Shown here: one piece after another, positions 16,583-25,900 of the stretch | Numbering within the stretch: position 1 is the stretch's first letter | How the letters are laid out: each line of letters begins with the position of its first letter | NCBI GenBank assembly: GCA_018818125.1 | Contig: JAHISQ010000114.1 | Coordinates: forward strand, 1 to 64,000 | DNA length: 64,000 nucleotides | Direction of reading: 5' to 3' | Origin: Candidatus Rifleibacteriota bacterium | GTDB lineage: Bacteria; Muiribacteriota; Ozemobacteria; Ozemobacterales; Ozemobacteraceae | The notes under the pieces: model-generated | What the model was told of the DNA's origin: nothing | Database searches by the model: none | The model's input: only the letters and a program-made list of their open reading frames with translations | Translations under genes and position numbers: made by a program

Positions 16583-16672
16583 TTAGCTGAGATTGCCACG
16601 TCGCTTTGCTCCTCGCAATGACAGTTCAAGTCTTTGTCATTGCGAGCGTAGCGAAGCAATCTCATTTGCTAA
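16583..16672. repeat. Palindromic intergenic element (TTGCGAGCG...AGCAATCTC type)
   Basis: A long imperfect hairpin: GAGATTGCCACG...CTCGCAATGACA pairs with TGTCATTGCGAGCG...GCAATCTC around a short loop, and TTAGC/GCTAA extends it. The core CATTGCGAGCG-AGCGAAGCAATCTC is a motif known to recur in intergenic regions of many bacterial genomes, probably as a miniature mobile or REP-like element. It lies just after the 3' end of prfC. Otherwise 16350-16686 holds only the small ORF at 16375-16497. Confidence 0.75.
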
Positions 16673-16686
16673 AATCTTGCAATTTT

Positions 16687-18273
16687 CTAAATATGTTCTC
16701 GCGTTTCGTAAAAATTAATTTCGGGCCATTCTTTCATGATGTAGTTAAGCCGCCACTTGTCGGGCGCCATGAAAGTAAGAGCCTCGGCTGTGTCGTAAGC
16801 AAGACTTGGCTTGTAACGCCGCGTGAATTCGTCGAGTTTCTTTTCATCACTGCTGCCGACCCATCGGGCGGTAGAACAGTCTATATTCTCGTATATTGCA
16901 TCAACGCTATATTCTTCTTTGAGACGGGACATGGTGACATCGAACTGCAGCACGCCAACCGCGCCAAGAATATAATCATTGCCGAGCAGGGGCCGGAACA
17001 CCTGGACTGCGCCCTCTTCGGAGAGCTGCAACAGGCCTTTTTGCAGTTGCTTCATTTTGAGCGGGTTCTTGAGAATGACACGCTTAAAAATTTCTGGCGA
17101 AAAATTCGGTATGCCGGTGAATTTAAGCGGTTCTTTCAGCGTAAAGGTATCGCCAATCTTTATGGTTCCACGATTGTGAATGCCAATAATGTCGCCGGGA
17201 TAAGCCTCTTCGACGTTCTGGCGATCCTGAGCCATAAAAATAGTGGCGTTGGCAAGGGTAATTTCCTTGCCCAGACGGTGATGCATGACTTTCATGCCGC
17301 GGGTAAACTTGCCTGAGCAAATACGTACAAAGGCGATGCGGTCGCGGTGTGCCGGGTCCATATTGGCCTGAATCTTGAAGGCAAAACCGGTAAAATCAGG
17401 TTCATAGGGTGAAACCAGCCTGGTTTCTGTCTGCCTTGGTGTTGGAGGCGGTGACAACTCTACAAATGCGTCAAGCAGTTCCTGAACGCCGAAATTGTTG
17501 AGTGCACTGCCAAAAAAGACGGGAGTCTGATTACCGCGCAGGTAGTGCTCGTGATCAAACGGAGCGGCGGCGCCCTGCAGCAATTCTATGTCGTCGCGAA
17601 GTTCCTGTGCCTGAAAGCCGAGCAGATCATCGAGTCTGGGGTCAGAAAGATCATCAATGATGACATTATCCTGTGGGCGGCGAGATTCACCTGCCCGAAA
17701 CAGCACGATCTGTTTTTTATACATATTGTACACACCGCGGAAACTCTTGCCCATTCCAATCGGCCATGACATTGGCGCGCACTCTACCTGGAGTTTGTCT
17801 TCGATTTCCTGCAGAAGATCTAGAGGCATGCGCCCTTCGCGGTCAAGTTTGTTGATGAAAGTCATAATCGGTGTATTGCGCATGCGACAGATGGCCATAA
17901 GCTTTTCGGTCTGGGTTTCGACGCCTTTAACGCTGTCGATAACCATAAGAGCGCTGTCGACTGCGGTCAAAACGCGATATGTATCTTCAGAAAAGTCCTG
18001 ATGGCCCGGGGTATCCAGCAGATTGATTTCGTGATCGGCGTAATCGAACTTCATAACCGAAGTTGTTACCGAAATGCCGCGTTCCTGCTCGATTTTCATC
18101 CAGTCGCTGGTAGCGTGACGGTCAGCCTTGCGCGCTTTGATGGCGCCAGCCATCTGGATAGCACCGCCAAAAAGCAGAAGTTTTTCGGTCAGGGTGGTTT
18201 TACCGGCGTCCGGATGGCTGATAATGCCAAAACAACGTCGGCGGTCGATTTCTTTCTTATTTTTTTTCTGCAT
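16687..18273 (-). CDS. prfC: Peptide chain release factor 3
   Basis: RF3 is the translational GTPase that recycles RF1/RF2 from the ribosome after peptide release. The 528-residue length is typical, and the GTPase motifs are all present: P-loop SHPDAGKTT (about 19-27), switch [14 protein letters not shown] and NKLD. Domain II/III sequence follows, with the RF3-specific [20 protein letters not shown] block. It starts at ATG 18273 with an AGGTGAG ribosome-binding site. RF3 is distinguished from EF-G by its length and by [20 protein letters not shown]. Probably monocistronic. Confidence 0.96.
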   Translation of the reverse strand: MQKKNKKEIDRRRCFGIISHPDAGKTTLTEKLLLFGGAIQMAGAIKARKADRHATSDWMKIEQERGISVTTSVMKFDYADHEINLLDTPGHQDFSEDTYRVLTAVDSALMVIDSVKGVETQTEKLMAICRMRNTPIMTFINKLDREGRMPLDLLQEIEDKLQVECAPMSWPIGMGKSFRGVYNMYKKQIVLFRAGESRRPQDNVIIDDLSDPRLDDLLGFQAQELRDDIELLQGAAAPFDHEHYLRGNQTPVFFGSALNNFGVQELLDAFVELSPPPTPRQTETRLVSPYEPDFTGFAFKIQANMDPAHRDRIAFVRICSGKFTRGMKVMHHRLGKEITLANATIFMAQDRQNVEEAYPGDIIGIHNRGTIKIGDTFTLKEPLKFTGIPNFSPEIFKRVILKNPLKMKQLQKGLLQLSEEGAVQVFRPLLGNDYILGAVGVLQFDVTMSRLKEEYSVDAIYENIDCSTARWVGSSDEKKLDEFTRRYKPSLAYDTAEALTFMAPDKWRLNYIMKEWPEINFYETREHI

Positions 18274-18357
18274 AGCTCACCTGCAATACTGGTTTATCGG
18301 TTGATGACTATACAGGAAAAGGGCGGTCAGGTCAATATCCTGCCGTCTGGCAGTTTT

Positions 18358-18735
18358 TCAGGCAGCGATGTCAAGACGGCTTTCGGCGAGTCTTTTGGCC
18401 TGCATGGCTCGCAACATTTCAGTACGACCAGGATTATCAGATGAAGGCGGCATTATCGCCTGGTTTATAACCTGATTGGCCTGGTCAATAGTCCTTTGCG
18501 GGTCAGCCGGAACACTGGCGAGCTTAACCTGCTGGCCCTGCTCGAACATGTAGCGATAACGTGCAAGCGGCTCCAGATTGAACATACCTTCGACCGGGCG
18601 TTCAACCGGTTTTGCCTGCAAAGACCCTTCATCAGAGTCATCGTTGTTGCCTGAACCCGTCGGGTTGGCAGCTTTGAGACCAGTTACCGGACGACTGTCC
18701 GAGAACACAGCATAGTCTGCTTTTTCGATGATCAT
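18358..18735 (-). CDS. Small protein resembling the C-terminal tail of SprA-related proteins
   Basis: A soluble 125-residue protein, hydrophilic, with a Gly/Asn/Asp/Ser linker at about 28-40. Its second half (PADPQRTIDQANQVINQAI followed by RTEMLRAMQAKRLAESRL) resembles the stretch near the C-terminus of SprA-related putative metalloproteases, where DPxKTIxKAxxVRxAALAP recurs. No HExxH protease motif is present, so if related this is the non-catalytic part only. That similarity is from memory and weak. ATG 18735 has only a weak ribosome-binding site. It may share a transcript with prfC, which starts 84 bp downstream. Confidence 0.55.
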   Translation of the reverse strand: MIIEKADYAVFSDSRPVTGLKAANPTGSGNNDDSDEGSLQAKPVERPVEGMFNLEPLARYRYMFEQGQQVKLASVPADPQRTIDQANQVINQAIMPPSSDNPGRTEMLRAMQAKRLAESRLDIAA

Positions 18736-18890
18736 GTTTGCTTATCCTTATTTTTTTATGTCTATGCATTAATTATCGGAACAGTAAGCAACAGTCCGAA
18801 GCAGCAAAATGCAGTAAAAAACAACAAACAACAACAACAAGATTTGCTCTGATCAACAGGCTTAAATTTGAGGCAGGGGGCAAATGTTTA

Positions 18891-18899
18891 TGCTAGAAT
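18891..18899 (+). promoter_or_regulatory. Extended -10 promoter of the aminopeptidase gene
   Basis: TGCTAGAAT is an extended -10 (TGn + TAGAAT, 18894-18899) with no good -35 at 17 bp. The start would fall near 18906, leaving a leader of about 22 nt with GAGG before ATG 18928. Confidence 0.5.
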
Positions 18900-18927
18900 T
18901 TGAGCAAACAAAATGCGAGGTCAAATG

Positions 18928-20229
18928 ATGAAACAAACAAGAGAATTTGCGCAACAGCTGATTGATTTTTGCTATGCCAGCCCGACGGCTTTTCATGCGG
19001 TCGCGACTACCCGTGAGCTGCTCGATAAAAGCAAGTTTGTTCAGCTCCACGAAAACACCAGCTGGAAACTCAAAGCTGGCGGCAGATACTATCTGATTCG
19101 CAACGACTCAGCTTTAATAGCATTCATCGCGGGCACTGCGCCGATCGCAGAGCAAGGATTCAGGATTGCAGGTGCCCACACTGACTCGCCCGGATTCAGG
19201 ATCAAACCGGCACCCGAGATGCTGGCAGAGAACACTTATCTCAAACTGAACACCGAAGTATATGGCGGCCCGATTCTAACCACCTGGTTTGACCGACCTC
19301 TGGCAATAGCCGGGCGGGTAGCGCTCAAAAGCAAAGACCCGATGCAGCCTCATATTCGTTTGTTGAATATCAAGCGACCAGTCTGTATTATTCCGAACAT
19401 TGCAATTCACATGAATAGCGATGCCAATAACGGCTTTACGCCAAACAAACAGACGGACACTCTGCCACTGCTAGGCATGATTACTCAGAAACTAGAAGAA
19501 AAAAACTACCTGAGCAAACTGGTAGCCAGTGAACTTCGCGTAAAAGAAAATGAGATCCTGGATTTCGACCTGTTTCTTTATGAATACGAGAAAGGCAGTC
19601 TGATCGGTAGCTCCGAAGAATTTATTTCAAGTGCGCGCCTGGACGATCTTTCCTCGATTCATGCCGGCATAAGTGCCATGTGCAGCATTAGCAAACCTAA
19701 ATCGACCTGTGTTATGGCCTGTTTTGACCACGAAGAAGTGGGCAGTTCAACCATGCAGGGTGCGGATTCGCAGTTGTTGTCCGAAGTTCTCGAGCGCATA
19801 GTCCTGGGGCTTAAGGGTGGTCGCGACGAGTATTTCAGGGCGCTGGCCTCGTCTTTTATAGTATCAGCAGATGGTGCGCATGCTGTTCATCCGAACATGG
19901 GCGCAAAAGCTGACCCGACCTCGCGACCGTTGATCAACAACGGGCTGGTGATAAAGCTCAGTGCCAACCGCAGTTACACAACTGATTCTTCAACGGCAGC
20001 GACCTTTATGCAGCTCTGCGAAAAAGTTGGTGTAAAAACACAACGATTTGTAAACCGTTCAGACATGCGTGGTGGTTCGACAATTGGCCCGATTTCTTCG
20101 ACACATGTCAGCATTCGTTCTATCGACATCGGCCTGCCCATGCTGGCAATGCATTCGATTCGCGAACTCTGTGGCATTGAGGATCACAGCGCAATGCTGA
20201 AAGTGCTTCGCGAGCTTTATCAGAACTGA
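18928..20229 (+). CDS. apeB: M18 family aspartyl aminopeptidase
   Basis: A cytoplasmic dinuclear-zinc aminopeptidase that removes N-terminal acidic residues. The 433-residue protein has all M18 metal and catalytic motifs in order: GAHTDSPGFRIKP (His ligand, Asp), SARLDDLSS (bridging Asp), FDHEEVGSST (catalytic Glu and ligand Glu), VSADGAHAVHPN and SSTHVSIRSIDIG (last His). The start is uncertain by a few codons: ATGs at 18913, 18925 and 18928 are in frame, and GAGG at 18917-18920 favours 18928. A hydrolase gene follows after 18 bp on the same strand. Confidence 0.95.
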   Translation: MKQTREFAQQLIDFCYASPTAFHAVATTRELLDKSKFVQLHENTSWKLKAGGRYYLIRNDSALIAFIAGTAPIAEQGFRIAGAHTDSPGFRIKPAPEMLAENTYLKLNTEVYGGPILTTWFDRPLAIAGRVALKSKDPMQPHIRLLNIKRPVCIIPNIAIHMNSDANNGFTPNKQTDTLPLLGMITQKLEEKNYLSKLVASELRVKENEILDFDLFLYEYEKGSLIGSSEEFISSARLDDLSSIHAGISAMCSISKPKSTCVMACFDHEEVGSSTMQGADSQLLSEVLERIVLGLKGGRDEYFRALASSFIVSADGAHAVHPNMGAKADPTSRPLINNGLVIKLSANRSYTTDSSTAATFMQLCEKVGVKTQRFVNRSDMRGGSTIGPISSTHVSIRSIDIGLPMLAMHSIRELCGIEDHSAMLKVLRELYQN

Positions 20230-20247
20230 CGGAGAATCAACAAGGTT

Positions 20248-21129
20248 ATGCTGCGCAAAATACTCTATCTGATCGGCCTTATCTGCGCCGGGATCGCGAT
20301 GACACTGCTGTATCTTATAAACACGGTTATTAACCGCCCGAATTTTGTTTCACCAGGTCAATTAAGCGATACTGATTATAAAGAATTCACAGCAACCACC
20401 AGAGATGGAATCAGTATCCATGCGGTCTTTTACGAGGGCGCAGTTAATGCCGACACTGTTCTTCTATGCCATGGGCACGGTGTAAATCTCAATTATATGA
20501 ACGACATGGTAAAATTTCTGCGAATTGCCGGCTATAATCTGGTGCTGCTGGATTTTCGCGCGCATGGACGCAGCGGCGGCACATTATGCCCGATTGGCCT
20601 GCTTGAATGGCAGGATATTAAGGCGGTATTAACCAAAGCCAGAGAGCTTGGCTTTTTAAAGCCTGACACAGTCATAGCGGCCTACGGACGCTCGATGGGT
20701 GCAGCTTCACTGATTAACGGAGCCGCCGAGCTGCCAGAAATAAAAGCCTTTGTCCTTGAATCGAGCTTTGCCCGCCTGCGGCTGGTAGCCGCCAACGACG
20801 CTTATCACACAGTGATGCTGCCAGACACACCGCTGTCTGATTTTGCTTTCTGGCTGATCAGCATAATTACCAGCACTGACTTTGCGGGTAACCAGCCGGT
20901 TGAACAGGGAAAAAATCTGGCTGACCGCGCGGTTTTTCTGATTCACGACGAGCTCGACTGGCGAGCCGATCTGAAGCAGTTTGAGATGCTCAAAAAAAGC
21001 ATTCCCAATGCCACAACCTGGGTTTCACCAGACTCCTGGCATGTCTGTGCCCACAAAAAGAACCCGGCAGAATTTGAGGGGCGGTTTCTTGACTTTCTTT
21101 ATAAGGCCGGAGTCGTCGGGCACAGGTAA
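20248..21129 (+). CDS. Membrane-anchored alpha/beta hydrolase (BEM46-like)
   Basis: The 293-residue protein has an N-terminal hydrophobic segment (about 3-26) that may be an uncleaved anchor. The alpha/beta-hydrolase domain then shows the oxyanion motif LLCHGHGVN, the nucleophile elbow YGRSMGA, an acidic residue in FLIHDELDW and the catalytic His in DSWHVCAH. The layout matches serine hydrolases of the BEM46/ABHD13 type, whose substrates are largely unknown. It lies 18 bp after the aminopeptidase gene and is probably cotranscribed. Confidence 0.82.
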   Translation: MLRKILYLIGLICAGIAMTLLYLINTVINRPNFVSPGQLSDTDYKEFTATTRDGISIHAVFYEGAVNADTVLLCHGHGVNLNYMNDMVKFLRIAGYNLVLLDFRAHGRSGGTLCPIGLLEWQDIKAVLTKARELGFLKPDTVIAAYGRSMGAASLINGAAELPEIKAFVLESSFARLRLVAANDAYHTVMLPDTPLSDFAFWLISIITSTDFAGNQPVEQGKNLADRAVFLIHDELDWRADLKQFEMLKKSIPNATTWVSPDSWHVCAHKKNPAEFEGRFLDFLYKAGVVGHR

Positions 21130-21162
21130 TATCGCCACAGAACTGTTCATTAGATCGGCTGG

Positions 21163-21720
21163 TCAGATAGTTAAAAGCTTAAAGGCGATCAGGTATAAAA
21201 TTATCGCACCGGCAGTTTCAACTTTTTTGCCGTAAGAATGTGACAGGTGGCGCCCCAGATGAACCCCGACATAAGTCATAAGAGCGGCGGTTATGCCAAT
21301 TATCACAGCTGGTTTAAACAGTGCCATCTGAGCAATCCCCATACTGAAGCCAACGCCAAGAGCATCCATACTGGTCGCTATCGACAAGCCCATCAGCGAC
21401 CAGCCACGTGTCGGGTCAGCGCCCGGACTGTCATCGTCCTTTTCCTCAGCCAGGCTTTCACGCAGCATGCGGGTCGCAATAACAAACATCAGTAAAAATG
21501 CGATCCAGTGATCAATTTCTTTAATGTATTCATAAATTGAGTTTCCGACATACCAGCCAATTATCGGCATTAAAAACTGGAAAAGTCCGAAGTGAAACCA
21601 TAGTCGAAAGCAGGCTCGTCGGCACGGGTTGCGGGTGCCAACGGCAAGACCAACTGCAAAGGCGTCACAGCCGAGAGCGAAGGCTACTCCCAGGCTGAAC
21701 AACAGATCAGTCAAGCTCAT
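21163..21720 (-). CDS. mntP: Manganese efflux pump, MntP family
   Basis: The 185-residue protein has six predicted membrane helices, the usual MntP length. It carries the two family aspartate motifs, ALGCDAFAVGL in helix 1 and IATSMDALGVGFSMG in helix 4, and a cytoplasmic acidic loop (EEKDDDSPGADP). MntP exports Mn2+ to avoid toxicity. In other bacteria a yybP-ykoY manganese riboswitch often precedes it; I looked at 21721-21875 and do not see one. It converges on the hydrolase gene with a 33-bp gap. Confidence 0.85.
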   Translation of the reverse strand: MSLTDLLFSLGVAFALGCDAFAVGLAVGTRNPCRRACFRLWFHFGLFQFLMPIIGWYVGNSIYEYIKEIDHWIAFLLMFVIATRMLRESLAEEKDDDSPGADPTRGWSLMGLSIATSMDALGVGFSMGIAQMALFKPAVIIGITAALMTYVGVHLGRHLSHSYGKKVETAGAIILYLIAFKLLTI

Positions 21721-21875
21721 GCAACAAACTCCGGATTGTGATAGAATAGCACCCTGTGAAAAAACTTCCTGTGCAAACAGCCATAAGGCAAGCAGGCAAA
21801 CGTTGTCACGTAAAATAGAACAAGCAATTTATAGCACATAAATCTGATATGATAAAGTTTAAATGAGGTGTTCAA

Positions 21876-22268
21876 GTGCGAAACCCACTCTTGGAAAAAT
21901 GGGAAGAAAAGCTACAGAAAATATTCAACAACATCGACCTTATTCTCGAAGAGAAATACGGCGACCTTTACCCGTTGCGACCTAACCGCCCGGAGAAGGG
22001 TGAAGGCGTAACTCCTGATGCTGACGGGCTATTCGACCTTGGCGTTTCATTTTCGGCCGGTCTTGGCTCGCAGTTTGGGCCGGGGTATGTATTCAGAGTC
22101 AAGCTGGCAACTATGCGAAAAGTGCCGGAAGACCTCATCGAGAAGCTTGAAGATGAAGTATTAGGCCTGATAAGCAAGGAACTGCCAAAAGAGTTTCCGG
22201 GCAAAGAGTTGCAAGTTGCCCGCGATGGCCATGTTTACAAAATCTTTGGCAACCTGGATCTCGATTAA
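21876..22268 (+). CDS. Conserved hypothetical protein
   Basis: A soluble 130-residue protein starting at GTG 21876 with GAGGTG upstream. Sequence such as LLEKWEEKLQKIFNNIDLILEEKYGDLYPLRPNRP followed by DGLFDLGVSFSAGLGSQ is characteristic of a small conserved family that I recall from spirochetes and other anaerobes, without known function. The N-terminus is helical and acidic, and the C-terminal half looks alpha-beta. There is no signal, membrane segment or catalytic motif. It stands alone: MntP is divergent upstream, and 157 bp separate it from the next gene. Confidence 0.68.
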   Translation: MRNPLLEKWEEKLQKIFNNIDLILEEKYGDLYPLRPNRPEKGEGVTPDADGLFDLGVSFSAGLGSQFGPGYVFRVKLATMRKVPEDLIEKLEDEVLGLISKELPKEFPGKELQVARDGHVYKIFGNLDLD

Positions 22269-22425
22269 TTAAGGGTTCCAGACAACAAATAGCAATCTGA
22301 AAAAAAACTTCTGGATAAAACTGATTTTTTTGATACATCAATGTATTACATGTGCCCGACAGGCGAAAACTTGACTTAACGCGCCCTGCGGGTCACCTGC
22401 AGATGAACTGCCACCGAAGGGAATT

Positions 22426-22902
22426 ATGGTGAGCGATAGCGACGAGACCGGCAAAAGGGTTAAATGCCCATTTTGCGCAGAATTGATAATGCCAGAAGCT
22501 GTTATCTGCAGGTTCTGCCATTCTGATCTGGCAAAAAACCAGGCAGCAGGCGAGCCCCCCGGATTTTGGCGGGCTGTCATCTTAAACCTGATCTGCCCTG
22601 GCCTTGGTGCCTGGCGCTGCGGGTATCGCGGCCGTGGTGCCATAACAATGCTTATTCTTGTCGGAGCAATTACGATCGGTTCTCTTCAGGTCGGCGCAGT
22701 TTTGAATAAAACCGTGGAAAAAGCCATGAGAACCGGCAATTTTCGTGCTCTTGAGAATATCAGCAGCGAGGTCGGCGATAATGTCTGGTTCGATATCTTT
22801 TTTTACGGCTATATAATATCTTTCATTGATCTCTGGTTTTTGGTTGCAAATAAAGTAAAAACTGCCGAGCATAAAGACATAGATGAGTCAGCCCAAAAAT
22901 AA
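22426..22902 (+). CDS. Zinc-ribbon membrane protein
   Basis: The 158-residue protein opens with a rubredoxin-like zinc ribbon (CPFCAELIMPEAVICRFC, residues 14-31: two CxxC pairs 14 residues apart). Two or three hydrophobic segments follow: about 50-62 (AVILNLICPGLGAW), 70-90 (GAITMLILVGAITIGSLQVG) and 125-142. Such proteins are often stress or envelope accessories of unknown role. It overlaps the first cyclase gene by 20 bp, so it is translated with it and may be an accessory of the cyclases; that is inference. Confidence 0.78.
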   Translation: MVSDSDETGKRVKCPFCAELIMPEAVICRFCHSDLAKNQAAGEPPGFWRAVILNLICPGLGAWRCGYRGRGAITMLILVGAITIGSLQVGAVLNKTVEKAMRTGNFRALENISSEVGDNVWFDIFFYGYIISFIDLWFLVANKVKTAEHKDIDESAQK

Positions 22903-25900
22903 CGGAACCGAACGCCGACAGACAGCGTATCTGCCGGTTATTCTCTGGATATTGCCGCTTCTGGCGATCAATATCGGGTTGGCCTTTTTCAGCCAGATCG
23001 ATATTTACTGGCAAAAGCACGAACAGGAAATCGAAGCCCGCCAGGAGGTCGAAGCTCTGGCCGCTGGTGCCAATTTCAGCTACCAATATGCCAAGCAGGC
23101 CGGCGAATTTATGGCAGCTTTCAAATCTGGTGTCGAAGCAGAATTTACCGGCGCGAAAATCATCGACTATCTGAAAAACCGGGCAGATCTGGTATTCAGG
23201 AAACCATTTCCGGATTACGAACTGTTTACATTCAAGCTACCTGCAAACGGCACTGCAGGTAACATTCTGTATATGAAAAGCAGCACTCCGCCAAGTCGCA
23301 GGGCTCTAGCCAGAACCTTCGAGCATTTGATAAAGATCAACAAAGGCGGCGACAGTGCAGAGGCAGCAAATAGACCAAACGAACGCCTGCTTTGCAGTCT
23401 GATCGGACAGGAGAGCAAGTCAGAGGTCACAGCACGCAGTCAGAAGGGGAAGGCTTCGTTCATCCTTTATAAATCGCTGCCAGCCAGGTTTTTGTGGAAC
23501 TACTTCGAAACAGGAAACGGCGATAAATATGGTTTTTACCTGATAAGCCATCACAGCGAAGGGCATGATAACGCCGGCCGACTCCTCGCACTTCGTGACC
23601 TGCGAAGCCATTGCAACGGCTATGGCGCTTTTGTTCCGGTTTTTTCAGGGTTTGGCGGCACAGTCTATCAATCTCCACTGCATAAATCTAATACTTTCCG
23701 AAGGTGGGCCAAAGAAGAGGTAGTATCAGCGGATAAAAACCTGAAGAAATGGCTCGAATCAGGTGGTCCAGATGTCGCCACGCTAGGTCAATACCTGGCA
23801 TTTTCGCATATCGGCAAAAGCCAGACGCATCTGGCAGTTTATCTTACACCACAAATAACCACGCCAGATCGTCCGACATGGTTGTTTCTGTTAAACCTTG
23901 GCGGCATCAGCCTGATTATTCTTATGATTTTGCGCGGACTGCTGTTAAGTCAGTGGCCCGAGTTCAATCTCAGGCTCAGATTCATTTTGACCTATCTTCT
24001 CTCAGCAACTTTACCGCTAAGCCTGCTGATTATTTCAGCCTATGGTTATGTTACGCAATATCGCAGAGCCACATATTTTGAGACATTTAACAGTCTGCAG
24101 CTTAGTATCAAACAGTTTGACACCCGCAAGGCTCAGGTAGAAGACGAATATCGCGCAGCCTTCAATTCTGTTTTCAGAGACGAAGAGGTGGGCAGGCTAC
24201 TGGCTACGCATGGCAGCGAAAGCACGGCAGCCAGAGACAGAATCCTAGAGCATTTTGAGTCGAGCACTCAGAAGCTGCCACTTCTGTGCTTCGCCATCAT
24301 TGACGAGAATGGCCACGGAGTGAGGTATTATGGCGGTCACACCGAGTCCGAAGCAGACCCGACCATCGACACTTTTGAGTATCCGATTGTTTTGATGCTG
24401 CGTAACAAAATCAAAAAATATTATCCAGATGTAGAATTCGAGAAACTCAAAGTCACCAGTATTCAGCAAACGTCTCTCGAAGCATATGCTTCGTTAACAA
24501 GTGACGACCTGGTAAGCGAACTTGACAAACGCAGATCCTTTCCCATCAAACGCCAGATTGGTGCAAGAACGGCTACACAGATGCACGATTTGATCAGTAT
24601 CGACGGTCGCGAAAAATTCGCGTTGTTTGTGGTATGGGACGACCAGGCTCTCGACAAGGTAATCTTTAAAAATTCTCTTAGTCAAATAGCCCTCAACAGC
24701 CCGGATCACAACTTCATTGCATTTCGAGCGGCGCCTCAGGGTCTGGAATTTCTGATAGATCCTGACCGGCATATAAACGGCAACTTTGTAAGCAAAGCCA
24801 AAGAATTGGCCAATTTGGCTCTGTTCAGAGGTAGCTATGCTACCAAACAATACGAGAATCTTTCTCTGGTCGCAATGCCAGCAAAAAGATACGACCAAAT
24901 CATTATTGTGGGCGGTATTCAGCACTTTGATCTTAACCAGGCAATCGAATATAGACTGCTGATATTTCTGGCAATACTGGCGTTTTCTCTTGTTGTCGTC
25001 ATCCTGTCCAGTTATTTTGCCGCAAAACTGATACTTGATCCGATTGAGACTCTAAAAAAAGCATTAGACCGCGTTGCCAGCGGACAATTAACAACTGAAA
25101 TAGTCAGCCACAGTGAAGACGAGCTGGGAACTCTGTGCAGAGAGTTTTCAACGATGACCATCGGACTGCGTGAACGCAAGCGCCTGGGCACACTGCTTTC
25201 TGACCAGGCGATGGATGCGATTGCCAAGACAAGCACTGGGCAAAGGCAACTCAACAACGAAAGCTTTGCAGGCGTCGCGCTGGTTTCCGACATTCGAAAC
25301 TTCACAGGACTTTGCGAAAAGCATGAGCCAGGCAAGGTCACTGAGCTGCTCAACGAGCACTTTGCCGGCATGGCCAGTATTATTTCAAGTCACGGCGGAC
25401 GAATCTATAAATTTATTGGCGATGCGATTGAAGCTGTCTTTCCTGAAAATCCGGATCTGCCGGATGATGCTGCCGCCAGAGCGTTTAATGCAGCCTCACT
25501 CATGCTTATCAAGGCGAAACAGATCAATCAGATGCGTTTGCGACGCAAACAATTTGATTATCGAATCGGCATTGGACTTGCTTATGGCAACATGCACTCC
25601 GGCTCAATTGGAAGCATTGATACCCGACTTGATTATGCAATAATCGGCGAACCCCTCAAGCTGGCAGCAAGGCTCGAAGCACTGTCAGTGCAAAATCAGG
25701 CATTCCCGATGGTCATCGACGAACACCTCTGCAATGCTCTCTCAGGGCGCGGAATGGTATTCACAGAAATCGGCAATACTGAAGGAAAGCCAGGGTTCAG
25801 CCTTAACGAGCTGGGCAGCGAATACAAAGCTCTTACCAGCATCGAACTGAAAGGCACTTCCAGCAACGGTGAAAATCTCGAAGACGGAGTAAAAAAATTC

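Noticed and set aside
18340..18358. CTGCC/GGCAG hairpin with five T on the plus strand at the end of the 18358-18735 gene
   Set aside because: No plus-strand gene ends there and the stem is only 5 bp. It is probably chance.
18805..18845. AAC/ACA simple repeats before the aminopeptidase gene
   Set aside because: Short, imperfect low-complexity sequence without repeat-unit conservation or spacers; not a CRISPR or a regulatory repeat.
21721..21875. Possible manganese riboswitch before mntP
   Set aside because: I looked for the conserved yybP-ykoY core on the minus strand and found nothing resembling it.
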